From contig NZ_CP090207.1 in assembly GCF_021397715.1 (NCBI RefSeq), positions 1,550,001 through 1,614,000 on the forward strand: a stretch of 64,000 bases of DNA, given 5' to 3'. This DNA comes from Pantoea agglomerans (GTDB lineage: Bacteria > Pseudomonadota > Gammaproteobacteria > Enterobacterales > Enterobacteriaceae). A program made the position numbers and the translations under genes. Shown here piece after piece: positions 17,046-25,845 of this stretch; position 1 is the stretch's first letter; every line of letters begins with the position of its first letter. Under the pieces are notes generated by a model. The model did no database searches. It saw only the letters and a list, made by a program, of their open reading frames with translations, and had not been told where the DNA came from.

Positions 17046-18212
17046 GTGTTGAAAAGGCGTCTGTTGATTACCGTTACCGCTACTGTTTTTTGGGCTTCGC
17101 TGGCACAGGCTGACGACATGCCGTTTCCCGTGACGCCACCGGCGATTGATGCGGCCTCCTGGGTATTGATGGATGCCACTACCGGCCAGGTGCTGACCGC
17201 TGGTAATCCGGATGCGCGCCGCAATCCTGCCAGCCTGACCAAGCTGATGACCGGTTATGTGGTCGATCGCGCTATCGATCAAAAGAAAATCAGCCGCGAC
17301 GATATGGTCACCGTCGGCAAAGATGCCTGGGCTGCCGGTAATCCGGTGTTCAAAGGGTCATCGCTGATGTTCCTCAAGCCCGGCGATAAGCTCAGCGTGC
17401 GCGATCTCAGCCGTGGAGTGATCATCGATTCCGGTAACGATGCCTGCGTGGCGCTGGCGGACTACGTGGCGGGCAGCGAAGATAACTTCGTCAAAATGAT
17501 GAATCACTATGTTGATAAACTCGGCCTGCAAAATACCCACTTCGAAACGGTGCATGGTCTGGATGCACCGGGCCAGTTCTCCAGTGCGCTGGATATGGCG
17601 AAACTGTCGCGGGCGATTATCGACGGTGAGCCTGACTTCTATGCCATGTACAGTGAGAAAACCCTGACCTGGAACGTCATCACTCAGAACAACCGTAACG
17701 GCTTACTGTGGGATAACAACCTGCATGTCGATGGGCTGAAAACCGGCCACACCGAAACCGCGGGCTTTAACATCATCGCCTCTAACGTGGTGGGCAAACA
17801 TCGTCTGATCGCGGTGGTGATGGGTGGTAAGAGTCCCAAAGGGCGGGAAGAGCAGGCGCGCAAACTGCTGGTATGGGGTCAGAATACCTTTGATACCGTG
17901 CAGCTGTTCCATGCCGGTAAGAAAATAGGCAGCGAGAATGTCTGGTATGGCAATCCGCATCAGGTTGAAGTGGGGACCGCGAATGATGTCTATCTGTCGC
18001 TGCCGCGCAGTGAAGTGCAGAACGTCAAAGCGAAATACATCATTAACCGCAGCGATCTGGAAGCGCCGCTGAAAGCCAATGAAGTCATTGGTGAAATTCA
18101 GGTGATGGATAAAGATCAGCAGATTGCCCACTATCCGCTGGTGGCGCTGAGCGCCGTAGAGCCTGCTGGCGTGATTACCCGCATCACCGATTATCTCAGG
18201 CAGAAATTCTGA
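17046..18212 (+). CDS. dacD: D-alanyl-D-alanine carboxypeptidase DacD (PBP6b)
   Basis: This periplasmic low-molecular-weight penicillin-binding protein (388 aa) trims the terminal D-Ala of peptidoglycan pentapeptides. A signal peptide ends near AQADD (about residue 22). Active-site motifs are SLTK (about residue 64), SGND and KTGHT. A C-terminal PBP5-type beta domain and amphipathic tail follow. The sequence is closer to E. coli DacD than to DacA or DacC. The start is GTG at 17046 with AAGGA upstream; the nearby ATG frame stops at once. It is a backbone gene that follows sbcB in E. coli. Confidence 0.93.
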   Translation: MLKRRLLITVTATVFWASLAQADDMPFPVTPPAIDAASWVLMDATTGQVLTAGNPDARRNPASLTKLMTGYVVDRAIDQKKISRDDMVTVGKDAWAAGNPVFKGSSLMFLKPGDKLSVRDLSRGVIIDSGNDACVALADYVAGSEDNFVKMMNHYVDKLGLQNTHFETVHGLDAPGQFSSALDMAKLSRAIIDGEPDFYAMYSEKTLTWNVITQNNRNGLLWDNNLHVDGLKTGHTETAGFNIIASNVVGKHRLIAVVMGGKSPKGREEQARKLLVWGQNTFDTVQLFHAGKKIGSENVWYGNPHQVEVGTANDVYLSLPRSEVQNVKAKYIINRSDLEAPLKANEVIGEIQVMDKDQQIAHYPLVALSAVEPAGVITRITDYLRQKF

Positions 18213-18236
18213 TCGGCATCGCTGGCACCGTAAACG

Positions 18237-18258
18237 GGGGCAGCCTTCTGGCTGCCCC
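18237..18258. terminator. Bidirectional hairpin between dacD and the cytochrome c gene
   Basis: GGGGCAGCC pairs perfectly with GGCTGCCCC across a TTCT loop, between convergent genes. It lacks a T tract, but the 9-bp GC-rich stem fits a terminator. Confidence 0.6.
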
Positions 18259-18266
18259 ACGGAGGT

Positions 18267-19484
18267 TTAGCGTAACTCTTCCTTCATCTTCTTCACCTCA
18301 CTGGCCTCAACCGGCGCGGCGGCATTGCCCCAGCTGTTGCGAATGTAGGTGAGCACTGCCGCAATATGGTCATCACTCAGCGTACCGGCAAAGGCTGGCA
18401 TCGCCGGTGCCGTTGGCCGTGCGTCGGTATCCACGCCGCGACTGCCCGCCAGCACCACATGCATCAGTGATGTTGCATTCGGCTGATTGATCAGCGGATT
18501 ATCCGCCAGCTGCGGGAAGATGTTCTTTTCACCGCGGCCACCCGGACTGTGGCAGGCCGAGCATTTGGCTTCATAGATCGTCGCCCCGAGCTTCATTCTG
18601 TCATCACCGGCATCCAGCGGTTTGGGCTTCTCATCGGCTTTTTTATCACCCTCCTTGAGATAAACCGCCACCGCATTAAGATCGTCCTCGCGCCAGTGCT
18701 GGGTTGAATGGCGCACCGCATCGGCCATCGGGCCGGACGCGATGGCATAGCGGTTCACGCCGGTCCGCAGGTAGGTGACGATATCCTGCTGCGTCCATTT
18801 ACCCAGCCCGGTATGGTCGCTGGCGTCCAGGTTCGGCGCATACCAATCCTCAACCTCGCTGCCGCCGAGGAAGCGGCCATTTTTGTCGCCGCCCAGCAGA
18901 TTTTTCGGGGAGTGGCAGGTGCCGCAGTGGCCGAGTCCTTCAACCAGATAGGCGCCACGGTTCCATTCCGCCGACTTGTCCGGATTCGGTTTAAATTCGC
19001 CTTTATCAAAGTTGATCCAGTTCCACACTATCAGGCTGGTACGGATGTTGAACGGGAAGGGGAGCTGGTTGGTTTCAACCGGATGATGGATCGGTTGCAG
19101 CGTCTGCATCCAGGCCCACAGGTCCTGCAGATCTTTTTCCGACATTTTGGTGTAGGCGGTAAACGGCATCGCGCCATATAACCGTTTGCCGTTATGACCG
19201 ACGCCGGTATTCATGGCGCGGCGGAAATCATCGTAACTCCAGTCACCAATCCCGGTTTCACGATCAGGGGTGATATTCGCCCCAACCAAGGTACCAAACG
19301 GCGTTTGCAGCTTAACGCCACCGGCGAACGGCTGTTTCTCATCGGTGGTGTGACAGGCGGTACAGTCGCCCAGCGTGGCGATATAGCTGCCGCGGGCGAT
19401 CTGATCATATTCCGGCTGCGCCTGACTGCTGAATGATGCGGCCAGCAGCAACGCGGCGGCAGAGAGAAGCGGTAAAGTTTTCAT
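18267..19484 (-). CDS. Tri-haem cytochrome c subunit of a membrane FAD dehydrogenase
   Basis: This 405-residue periplasmic electron-transfer subunit has a signal peptide ending near SQAQ. Three CXXCH haem sites are at residues 41-45 (CTACH), 187-191 (CGTCH) and 308-312 (CSACH). It passes electrons from the FAD subunit to quinone. Sequence and operon fit the cytochrome subunit of membrane gluconate 2-dehydrogenase or 2-ketogluconate dehydrogenase. Its ATG overlaps the end of the FAD subunit by 4 bp. The last ~20 residues are Lys/Glu-rich. Confidence 0.88.
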   Translation of the reverse strand: MKTLPLLSAAALLLAASFSSQAQPEYDQIARGSYIATLGDCTACHTTDEKQPFAGGVKLQTPFGTLVGANITPDRETGIGDWSYDDFRRAMNTGVGHNGKRLYGAMPFTAYTKMSEKDLQDLWAWMQTLQPIHHPVETNQLPFPFNIRTSLIVWNWINFDKGEFKPNPDKSAEWNRGAYLVEGLGHCGTCHSPKNLLGGDKNGRFLGGSEVEDWYAPNLDASDHTGLGKWTQQDIVTYLRTGVNRYAIASGPMADAVRHSTQHWREDDLNAVAVYLKEGDKKADEKPKPLDAGDDRMKLGATIYEAKCSACHSPGGRGEKNIFPQLADNPLINQPNATSLMHVVLAGSRGVDTDARPTAPAMPAFAGTLSDDHIAAVLTYIRNSWGNAAAPVEASEVKKMKEELR

Positions 19485-21244
19485 GCGCTGATCATCTCCC
19501 CCGGACGTTTCAGGTAGTAGCGACGGATATCATGCGCCGCTTTAAAGGCCAGCGCGCCCACCGTACCGGTCGGGTTATAGCCGGGATTCTGCGGGAAGGC
19601 GGAAGCGCCGACCACAAACAGATTCGGCACATCCCACACCTGCAGATGCTTATTCACCGAGCTGGTGCGCGGATCGGCTCCCATGATAAAGCCGCCGACG
19701 ACGTGAGAAGACTGATAGGGCACGCTGCTCCAGTGGCCGGTCATCGGCTTAACGATCATCTCGCGCGGGTTCATCACCTTAGCAATCTCAGCCACCTTGT
19801 TGGTGCAGTACTGCGCCATCTTCAGGTCGTTCTGCGCGAAGTCGAAGGTGATACGTAACAGCGGGCGGCCGTGCGGATCTTTGTAGTTGGGGTCAAGCGA
19901 CAGGTAGTTGGTGCGGGTGGTATAGCTGCTGGCTTCACAGCCAATCGACATGGTGCTGAGATAGTTATCTTTCAGCGTCTGTTTCCATTTCGATCCCCAC
20001 TTCGGCGTGTTGGGCGGCAACGGTCGATAACCAATCGGCGCTGCGCCAATTGGCGTTACGCGGATGCTGCCGCCGCCGAAAAAGCCGAGGCCGCTGTGGT
20101 CAAAGTTATCGTTATTAAATTCGTCGATCCCCATCCCGACCGCGCCTGCGCCGATAAACGGATTGAAGTTTTTGTTATCGAAAAACAGCGTGACGTTGTT
20201 GGCGGTCTGGTAGGCGTAGTTGCGCCCGGTGGTACCGCTGTTGGTCACCGGATCGTAGGCCTCGCCAATCCCGGAGAGCAGCATCAGGCGCACATTTTCA
20301 AAGGTGAAGGCGGCGACGATCACCAGATCGGCGGGCTGTTCCCACTCGTCGCCTGACGAGTCGATGTAGGTGACGCCGGTGGCTTTTTTGCCGGTTGAGT
20401 CCGTCAGCACCTGCAATACTTCACTGTTGGTATAGGCGGTGAAGTTAGGCTTACGCATCAGCGCCGGCAGCACGGTGGTGATGGCGCTGGCTTTGGAGTA
20501 GTTGGCACAGCCGTAGTTAGTGCAAAAGCCGCAGAAGGTGCAGGGCCCCATCGTCACGCCGTACGGATTGGTATAGGCCTCCGAGACCAGCGAGGAGGGC
20601 ACCGGGAACGGCTGATAGCCGAGATTTTTTGCCGCATCGGCAAACAGCGTTGGCGCATAAGGCTGACGCAGCGGCGGCGTCGGATAGTCGCCGGAGCGCG
20701 CGCCCTCAAACGGATTGCCGCCCGGCCGTTTTTCACCGTTAAGGTTACCGGCGCGGCCCGAGGTGCCCGCCACCCGCTCAAACTGCATATAGTGCGGCTC
20801 CATCTCCTCCCAGGTTGTGCCCCAGTCCTGCAGCACCAGCTCATCAGGTATGGCGCTGGCACCGTAACGCTCGGTCAGATGGCTCTTCAGGCGGAACTCT
20901 TCGGGCTGGAAGCGAAAGGTGATGCCAGCCCAGTGGTTGCCTGCGCCGCCGGTGCCGTTGCCGGGGTGAAACGATCCCCAGGTGCGCATCGGTAACGCGG
21001 TCTGCGACGGGTTGTTGCGCATGGTGCAGGTGTTCTGGCGAGTGCGCAGCATCAGTTCTTCACGCATCACATAACGCAGCTCATCGGTGACGGTACCGAT
21101 ATTGAAGTCGCGAGCGGTATCGCGCCACGGACCCCGTTCAATACCGACCACTTCCAGGCCTTCATCGGCCAGTTCATTGGCGATAATCGATCCGGCCCAG
21201 CCGAGGCCAATCACCACGACATCGGTTTTGGGAAGTTTTTTCAT
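19481..21244 (-). CDS. GMC-family FAD dehydrogenase large subunit (gluconate-2-dehydrogenase type)
   Basis: This flavoprotein (587 aa) oxidises a sugar acid at the periplasmic face. The FAD-binding VVVIGLGWAGSIIANELADEG lies near residue 10 and GSFHPGNGTGGAGNHWAGIT near 90. The C-terminal GMC domain contains SSHVVGGFIMGADP and NPGYNPTGTVGALA. The ATG at 21244 has AAGGA upstream and overlaps the gamma subunit by 4 bp, so the seven-codon-longer frame is not used. It has no signal peptide of its own and probably rides with the Tat-exported gamma subunit. Whether gluconate or 2-ketogluconate is the substrate cannot be decided here. Confidence 0.87.
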   Translation of the reverse strand: MKKLPKTDVVVIGLGWAGSIIANELADEGLEVVGIERGPWRDTARDFNIGTVTDELRYVMREELMLRTRQNTCTMRNNPSQTALPMRTWGSFHPGNGTGGAGNHWAGITFRFQPEEFRLKSHLTERYGASAIPDELVLQDWGTTWEEMEPHYMQFERVAGTSGRAGNLNGEKRPGGNPFEGARSGDYPTPPLRQPYAPTLFADAAKNLGYQPFPVPSSLVSEAYTNPYGVTMGPCTFCGFCTNYGCANYSKASAITTVLPALMRKPNFTAYTNSEVLQVLTDSTGKKATGVTYIDSSGDEWEQPADLVIVAAFTFENVRLMLLSGIGEAYDPVTNSGTTGRNYAYQTANNVTLFFDNKNFNPFIGAGAVGMGIDEFNNDNFDHSGLGFFGGGSIRVTPIGAAPIGYRPLPPNTPKWGSKWKQTLKDNYLSTMSIGCEASSYTTRTNYLSLDPNYKDPHGRPLLRITFDFAQNDLKMAQYCTNKVAEIAKVMNPREMIVKPMTGHWSSVPYQSSHVVGGFIMGADPRTSSVNKHLQVWDVPNLFVVGASAFPQNPGYNPTGTVGALAFKAAHDIRRYYLKRPGEMISA

Positions 21245-21993
21245 GATTCGTCCTTTGCTTTCCATTGCGCAATACTGATCGGTTCGAAGTGCAAATCTTC
21301 GTTATGCCGCTCGATGTAATCGCGGTAGTCATAGCGCGCGCCCGGAAAACCGAGCATTTTCCATGACACCATCTCCCGGTTGCCGCCATACACCGGATCG
21401 GCAAAGAAGCCTTCCATGGTGTTATTGAGCACTTCGAGAAAGAAGGATTGCGCATCGAAATCGCTGAAGTGAACCTTACCGGCTTCCATCGCGTGCAGCA
21501 GTTCGTCCTGCTGTGGCGGCGTCAGATCAGTGAAGTTTTTGTTCGAGGTCTGCTGAACGTAGCGGTTAAGCGCGGCGATGCCCTTGCGGTAGCGCTGGCG
21601 CGGCACCAGCGGGGATTGATCGCCCTGTTCAGTGGTGCCTTGCTGAAACGGGCCCTGCATATAGAGGCGCTCAAAAGTGCCGTAGGAGCTGTGCAGCTGA
21701 CGATCGATAAAGACCGCGCAGCCCGCCTCTTTGCCGCCCACGCTGAGGTCATCGGCCGGGATCAGCCGGTCAACCATCGCTTCGATGGTCTTTGCTTCAG
21801 CATCAGTAAAAAACAGCCAGCCTTGCTGGGGATAGGTTTCTGGAGGATTATCGGAGAATGGCGTCCAGCCTGGACTACCTTTCAGAGAAACGGCATCGGC
21901 GACCTGGCTGACCGTCGCCGCAACGCCCAGCGTCGACCATGTCAGAACCTGCCGCCGCGTGACGCCCGGCAGGGTTTTTGCTCTCTTTCTCAT
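21241..21993 (-). CDS. Gluconate-2-dehydrogenase-type gamma subunit (Tat signal)
   Basis: This 250-residue protein starts with a twin-arginine signal (TRRQVLTWSTLGVAATV). It continues as the gluconate 2-dehydrogenase subunit 3 family (GWLFFTDAEAKTIEAMVDRLIPAD). It is the small subunit that accompanies the GMC flavoprotein through the Tat pathway. It is first in the three-gene operon gamma-FAD-cytochrome c and is coupled by 4-bp overlaps. The 209-bp gap to yeeA should hold divergent promoters. Confidence 0.87.
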   Translation of the reverse strand: MRKRAKTLPGVTRRQVLTWSTLGVAATVSQVADAVSLKGSPGWTPFSDNPPETYPQQGWLFFTDAEAKTIEAMVDRLIPADDLSVGGKEAGCAVFIDRQLHSSYGTFERLYMQGPFQQGTTEQGDQSPLVPRQRYRKGIAALNRYVQQTSNKNFTDLTPPQQDELLHAMEAGKVHFSDFDAQSFFLEVLNNTMEGFFADPVYGGNREMVSWKMLGFPGARYDYRDYIERHNEDLHFEPISIAQWKAKDES

Positions 21994-22202
21994 CGTGCTT
22001 CCTTCTCAAGTGTTACTAACAAAAGCGAAAGGTTAAAAACTGTTGGCAATTTGTTTTTTGAGTTCGGGGTCGTATGTAAAGGCGATGTTGATAATTGTAA
22101 GGGAACGTCAAAACTGTTTTGAAATGTAGATGGCGCACTAAGCCTTAGCAACATCAGGGGTTAAGATAGCGCACGAATTGATCCACCAACCGGAAAACCA
22201 CT

Positions 22203-23261
22203 TTGCGATCTGATAAGCCCATATCAAAACTTGAGTTTTGGTTCTATCGTCACTACCGCAGTGTTCATGGCGTGCGCATCGCTATCGCTTTTTTACTCTG
22301 CTTTATTTTTGTCCGGGCTACCGGTATTCCGGAAGGCACCTGGCCGCTGATTACCCTGGTGGTGGTGATGGGGCCGATCTCAACCTGGGGAAATGTCTTT
22401 CCGCGCGCCCTGCAGCGCATCAGCGGCACGGTGGCGGGATCGATCTCGGGGTTGATTGCCCTGAAGCTGGAGCTGATCTCCATGCCGATGATGCTGGCAT
22501 GGTGTGGCGTGGCGATGTTTATCAGCGGCTACCTGACGCTGGGCAAGCATCCCTATATGGCGCTGCTGATCGGCATTACCCTCAGCGTGGTGGTTGGCGC
22601 ACCGACCGGCGATTTCACCATGGCGCTGTGGCGCGGCGGCGATGTGATCCTCGGTTCGCTGATGGCGCTGCTGTTTACCGCCATCTGGGCGCAGCGCGCC
22701 TACATTCACTGGCGTATTCAGCTCTCGGACACGCTGGCGGAGATGGCGAAAATTTATCACGCCGGTTTCTCACCCAATCTGGTGGATAAGCCGCGCCTGA
22801 ACAAGCCGCTGGGTAAGTTGCTGACCAGCGTAATCAGGATGCGGGCGCTGCTGGAGCCGTCGAGCAAAGAGACGCGCATTCCAAAATCGGTGCTTGAAGC
22901 GATTCAGACCATAAACCGTAATATGGTGTACACCATTGAGATGCAGATTAATGCCTGGTGGGCCTCGCGCGAGAGCCATCTGATTCTGCTCAATGCTCCG
23001 GCATTACGTCGTACCCAGCAGATGACCGAAAGCACCCTGCGTGCGCTGTCGGTGATGGCGATTGAAGGCGAGACTGACGAAGTGCTGGCCAACAGCCACG
23101 AACTGACCGAAATCAGCGACGAACTGCGGCGGCTGATAGCGGAAGCCGGCAGTGAAAGGCTGGAGGAAACGCCGATCTACGGTTACGTCTGGTTAAGCCT
23201 TGAGCTGGCAAAACAGCTGGAGCGGATGACCGATCTGATGCGGATGGCGCTGCGCAAATAA
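22203..23261 (+). CDS. yeeA: FUSC-family inner-membrane protein YeeA
   Basis: At 352 residues, the same length as E. coli YeeA, this protein matches it throughout. About six N-terminal membrane segments (residues ~25-165, with STWGNVFPRALQRISG) are followed by a cytoplasmic helical domain. It belongs to the fusaric-acid-resistance-like/YccS superfamily. Transport of aromatic acids is known for distant relatives, but the substrate of YeeA is unknown. It lies immediately before yeeX, as in E. coli. Confidence 0.9.
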   Translation: MRSDKPISKLEFWFYRHYRSVHGVRIAIAFLLCFIFVRATGIPEGTWPLITLVVVMGPISTWGNVFPRALQRISGTVAGSISGLIALKLELISMPMMLAWCGVAMFISGYLTLGKHPYMALLIGITLSVVVGAPTGDFTMALWRGGDVILGSLMALLFTAIWAQRAYIHWRIQLSDTLAEMAKIYHAGFSPNLVDKPRLNKPLGKLLTSVIRMRALLEPSSKETRIPKSVLEAIQTINRNMVYTIEMQINAWWASRESHLILLNAPALRRTQQMTESTLRALSVMAIEGETDEVLANSHELTEISDELRRLIAEAGSERLEETPIYGYVWLSLELAKQLERMTDLMRMALRK

Positions 23262-23421
23262 TCACCTCAGACAATGACTTAATGTGAAACCGGGTTTCTT
23301 TGCGCTAAGATAAGGGCCAGTCCGAAATTAGCTGTGAAAATTGCGTATAAGGCTGGCTAGCCGCTAAGCTGATCGTTTTGTCTCTCTCCCTGCGTCAGCA
23401 GGCTCAAAGAAAGGTGCCATC

Positions 23422-23748
23422 ATGGAAAATGCCAAGCAATCATTTCAGGACGTCCTGGAGTTCGTGCGTATGTTCCGCCGCAAAAACAAACTGCAGCGTG
23501 AAATTGTCGATAACGAGAAGAAAATTCGCGACAACCAGAAGCGCGTCCTGCTGTTAGACAACCTGAGCGAGTACATTAAACCCGGCATGAGCGTGGAGGC
23601 GATTCAGGAAATTATCGCCAGCATGCGTGTGGATTATGAAGATCGCGTCGATGAGTACATCATCAAAAACGCCGATCTGTCGAAAGAGCGTCGTGAGCTG
23701 TCGAAAAAGATCAAAGCCATGGGCGTCGGCGAACACCCGAAAGCCTGA
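23422..23748 (+). CDS. yeeX: DUF496 protein YeeX
   Basis: This cytoplasmic protein (108 aa) is strongly charged with a long coiled-coil pattern ([20 protein letters not shown]). It is near-identical to E. coli YeeX over much of its length, including [20 protein letters not shown]. The function is not established. AAAGG lies upstream of the ATG. A strong terminator follows. It marks the right end of the E. coli-like backbone block. Confidence 0.95.
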   Translation: MENAKQSFQDVLEFVRMFRRKNKLQREIVDNEKKIRDNQKRVLLLDNLSEYIKPGMSVEAIQEIIASMRVDYEDRVDEYIIKNADLSKERRELSKKIKAMGVGEHPKA

Positions 23749-23789
23749 GGCCGATAACGGAGCCGGTCCGTTGCGCTCTGTTAACTGAG

Positions 23790-23823
23790 ACCCGCTCCCG
23801 TTTCCGGGGGCGGGTTTTTTTAT
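23790..23823 (+). terminator. Rho-independent terminator after yeeX
   Basis: ACCCGCTCCCG pairs with CGGGGGCGGGT across a short loop and is followed by a run of about nine T. This is a classic intrinsic terminator. Confidence 0.9.
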
Positions 23824-23875
23824 GGGCGATGGATTGCGACGTGGCGGTCAGCCTCTGCCTGGCGGAGTGGCTGCG

Positions 23876-24937
23876 CTACTTTGCTGTCAGCTGGCGGGCA
23901 ATGGCCTGTAGCTGCTGCGCCAGCGCGGTTAAATCGACGCCGGAGTCGGCGGGTGGGGCGGTGGTTTCCCGGATCACCAGCGTGGTTTCCAGCGCTGCAT
24001 CACTGAGGGTTTCGCCCTGTAGCTGCGCCAGCAATCGCTCGACGCTGAGCACGCCAAGCTGTTGTAAATCCTGACGCACCGTGGTGAGCGGCGGCTGATA
24101 CCACGCACTCTCGGCGGTATCGTCATAGCCAATGACCGAAATCTGTCCCGGAATCGCCACGCCGTGCTGATGGAGGGCGCGCATCGCACCCAGCGCCATC
24201 TGGTCATTGGCCACCAGCAGGGCCTGAGGTAAGGCATCAGGCAACTGCGCCAGTAACACCTGATAGCCTGACTGCGCACTCCAGTCGCCGCGCAGCGAGC
24301 AATGCGGTGTCAGCTGATGATCTGCCAGCGCCTGACGCCAGGCAGCTTCCCGCTGACGTGCCGACACCGATCGCTCCGGGCCGTTCAGCAAGCCGATCTG
24401 CCGATGTCCCAGCGCCACCAGATGTTCGACCGCCGCTCGCGCCCCGGGATGATTAGGATACTGACACTGCGCCACGGCCGCCTGCGGCTCGACATCCAGA
24501 AACAGCGCCGGTTTTGCGCCGCACAACGCCTGGATCTGCTGAGCCTCCTCCGCCTGCAGCGGCAGGTTAATCAGTAAGCCATCCACCCGCTGAGCCAGCA
24601 GCTCGTTGACCGTCGCCGCGGCGTCATTGCCGCTCTCCATCGCGATCACCAGATGGTAGCCCGCCGCCGCCGCGCGTCGCTGAATTGCCGAGGCAATCTG
24701 AGCCGGTGCCATCAGCGCCAGATCGCTGGTGGCAAGTCCCAGGGTACGGGTCGCTTTACCGGCCAGCTGTTGCGCCACCCGATTCGGCACATAATTGAGC
24801 TGCTGCATCGCCGCTTCTACCCGCTCCCGGGTGCGGACAGAAACCTGTTCAGAACGATTAAGCACGCGTGAAACGGTTTGATAAGAGACGCCAGCCAGTT
24901 GAGCGACATCATCAAGGGTCACAGAGCGGGAAGTCAT
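23876..24937 (-). CDS. LacI-type repressor (lac repressor orthologue) without lacZ nearby
   Basis: This 353-residue repressor is close to E. coli LacI throughout. The recognition helix VSYQTVSRV keeps the Tyr-Gln and Arg that read the lac operator. The hinge region has NRVAQQLAGK. Inducer-pocket positions are conserved: SVSAR (Arg), GDWSA (Trp), VANDQMALGAMRA (Asn) and GYDDT (Asp). Start M at 24937 removes a 12-codon extension without homology. No beta-galactosidase or permease gene is near and no lac-operator match is seen in its own intergenic region, so its target must be elsewhere or lost. Confidence 0.85.
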   Translation of the reverse strand: MTSRSVTLDDVAQLAGVSYQTVSRVLNRSEQVSVRTRERVEAAMQQLNYVPNRVAQQLAGKATRTLGLATSDLALMAPAQIASAIQRRAAAAGYHLVIAMESGNDAAATVNELLAQRVDGLLINLPLQAEEAQQIQALCGAKPALFLDVEPQAAVAQCQYPNHPGARAAVEHLVALGHRQIGLLNGPERSVSARQREAAWRQALADHQLTPHCSLRGDWSAQSGYQVLLAQLPDALPQALLVANDQMALGAMRALHQHGVAIPGQISVIGYDDTAESAWYQPPLTTVRQDLQQLGVLSVERLLAQLQGETLSDAALETTLVIRETTAPPADSGVDLTALAQQLQAIARQLTAK

Positions 24938-25032
24938 TGATCTCTCCAGTAGATGAAGTGGCGATTGTAGCAAATTTTCCCACTGCAGCGCTGCTGTGGC
25001 GCGTTACACTGCGCAGCGACAAGGAGAAAAAG

Positions 25033-25809
25033 ATGCAGCTTACTGAACGTGACAGGAATGACGTCAACCTGATTGCCGACTGGCTGGCGCTGGATCAGCT
25101 CTCCGGACAGGATGAGATCCACGCCGATCTGCTGATACTGGCGGGCCATGCGGTGCTGCCTAACATTGAAGGCGCGGTGGCGCTGGCAAAAAGTTCTGGC
25201 TTACCGCTGTTGATCAGCGGTGGCATCGGCCATGCCACGCCGCTGCTCGCCGGGGCGATGGCCGCCCATCCATTGTATCGCCAGATTGATACGCAGGGAA
25301 AAAGCGAGGCGCAGATGCTGGCCGCTATTGCGCGGACCTTTGCCGATCTGCCGGACGATCGGCTGCTGCTGGAGGGCGAATCGCGCAACTGCGGCGAAAA
25401 TGCGGCCTTGAGTCAGCGGCTGCTGGAGAGCCGTGGCATCCGGCCGCAGCAGGTGATTCTGATTCAGGACCCGTTGCTGCAGCGGCGCACCGACGCCACC
25501 TTCCGCTGGCAGTGGCGCGATCGGGCGGCGGCTCCCCGCTTTATCAGCTGGCCGGTTTTTGTGCCGCAGTTAACCGCTGAGGCGGACCAGTTGCGGATTA
25601 CCGGCGCCGCGCCGCAGGGTCTGTGGTCGCTGGAGCGCTTTATGTCGCTGCTGATGGGCGAGGTCCAGCGGCTGCGTAACGACGAACAGGGCTATGGGCC
25701 GCGCGGCAAAGGGTTCTTTGCCGAAGTAACGTTGCCTGATGAGATTGAGGCGGCGTGGCAGCGGCTGATGCGTCTCGCTGGCGTACAGCAGCGGATTCAG
25801 GGGAGCTGA
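25033..25809 (+). CDS. ydcF: DUF218/YdcF-like protein
   Basis: This 258-residue protein matches E. coli YdcF: LLILAGHAVLPNIEGA near the start, LLISGGIGHATPLL, ESRNCGENA, VILIQDPLLQRRTDATFRW and GYGPRGKGF. The DUF218 fold binds nucleotides or S-adenosylmethionine in E. coli YdcF, with no confirmed reaction. The ATG at 25033 has AAGGAG about 6 nt upstream; the longer upstream frame reads through the lacI-like gene and is rejected. It is divergent from the repressor. Confidence 0.88.
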   Translation: MQLTERDRNDVNLIADWLALDQLSGQDEIHADLLILAGHAVLPNIEGAVALAKSSGLPLLISGGIGHATPLLAGAMAAHPLYRQIDTQGKSEAQMLAAIARTFADLPDDRLLLEGESRNCGENAALSQRLLESRGIRPQQVILIQDPLLQRRTDATFRWQWRDRAAAPRFISWPVFVPQLTAEADQLRITGAAPQGLWSLERFMSLLMGEVQRLRNDEQGYGPRGKGFFAEVTLPDEIEAAWQRLMRLAGVQQRIQGS

Positions 25810-25815
25810 AAAGCG

Positions 25816-25839
25816 GCGGGCCGGCGCGATGCGGCCCGC
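25816..25839. terminator. GC-rich hairpin between convergent ydcF and the reductase gene
   Basis: GCGGGCCG pairs with CGGCCCGC across an 8-nt loop in a 36-bp convergent gap. It is probably a bidirectional terminator; no T tract is present. Confidence 0.5.
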
Positions 25840-25845
25840 TGGCGT

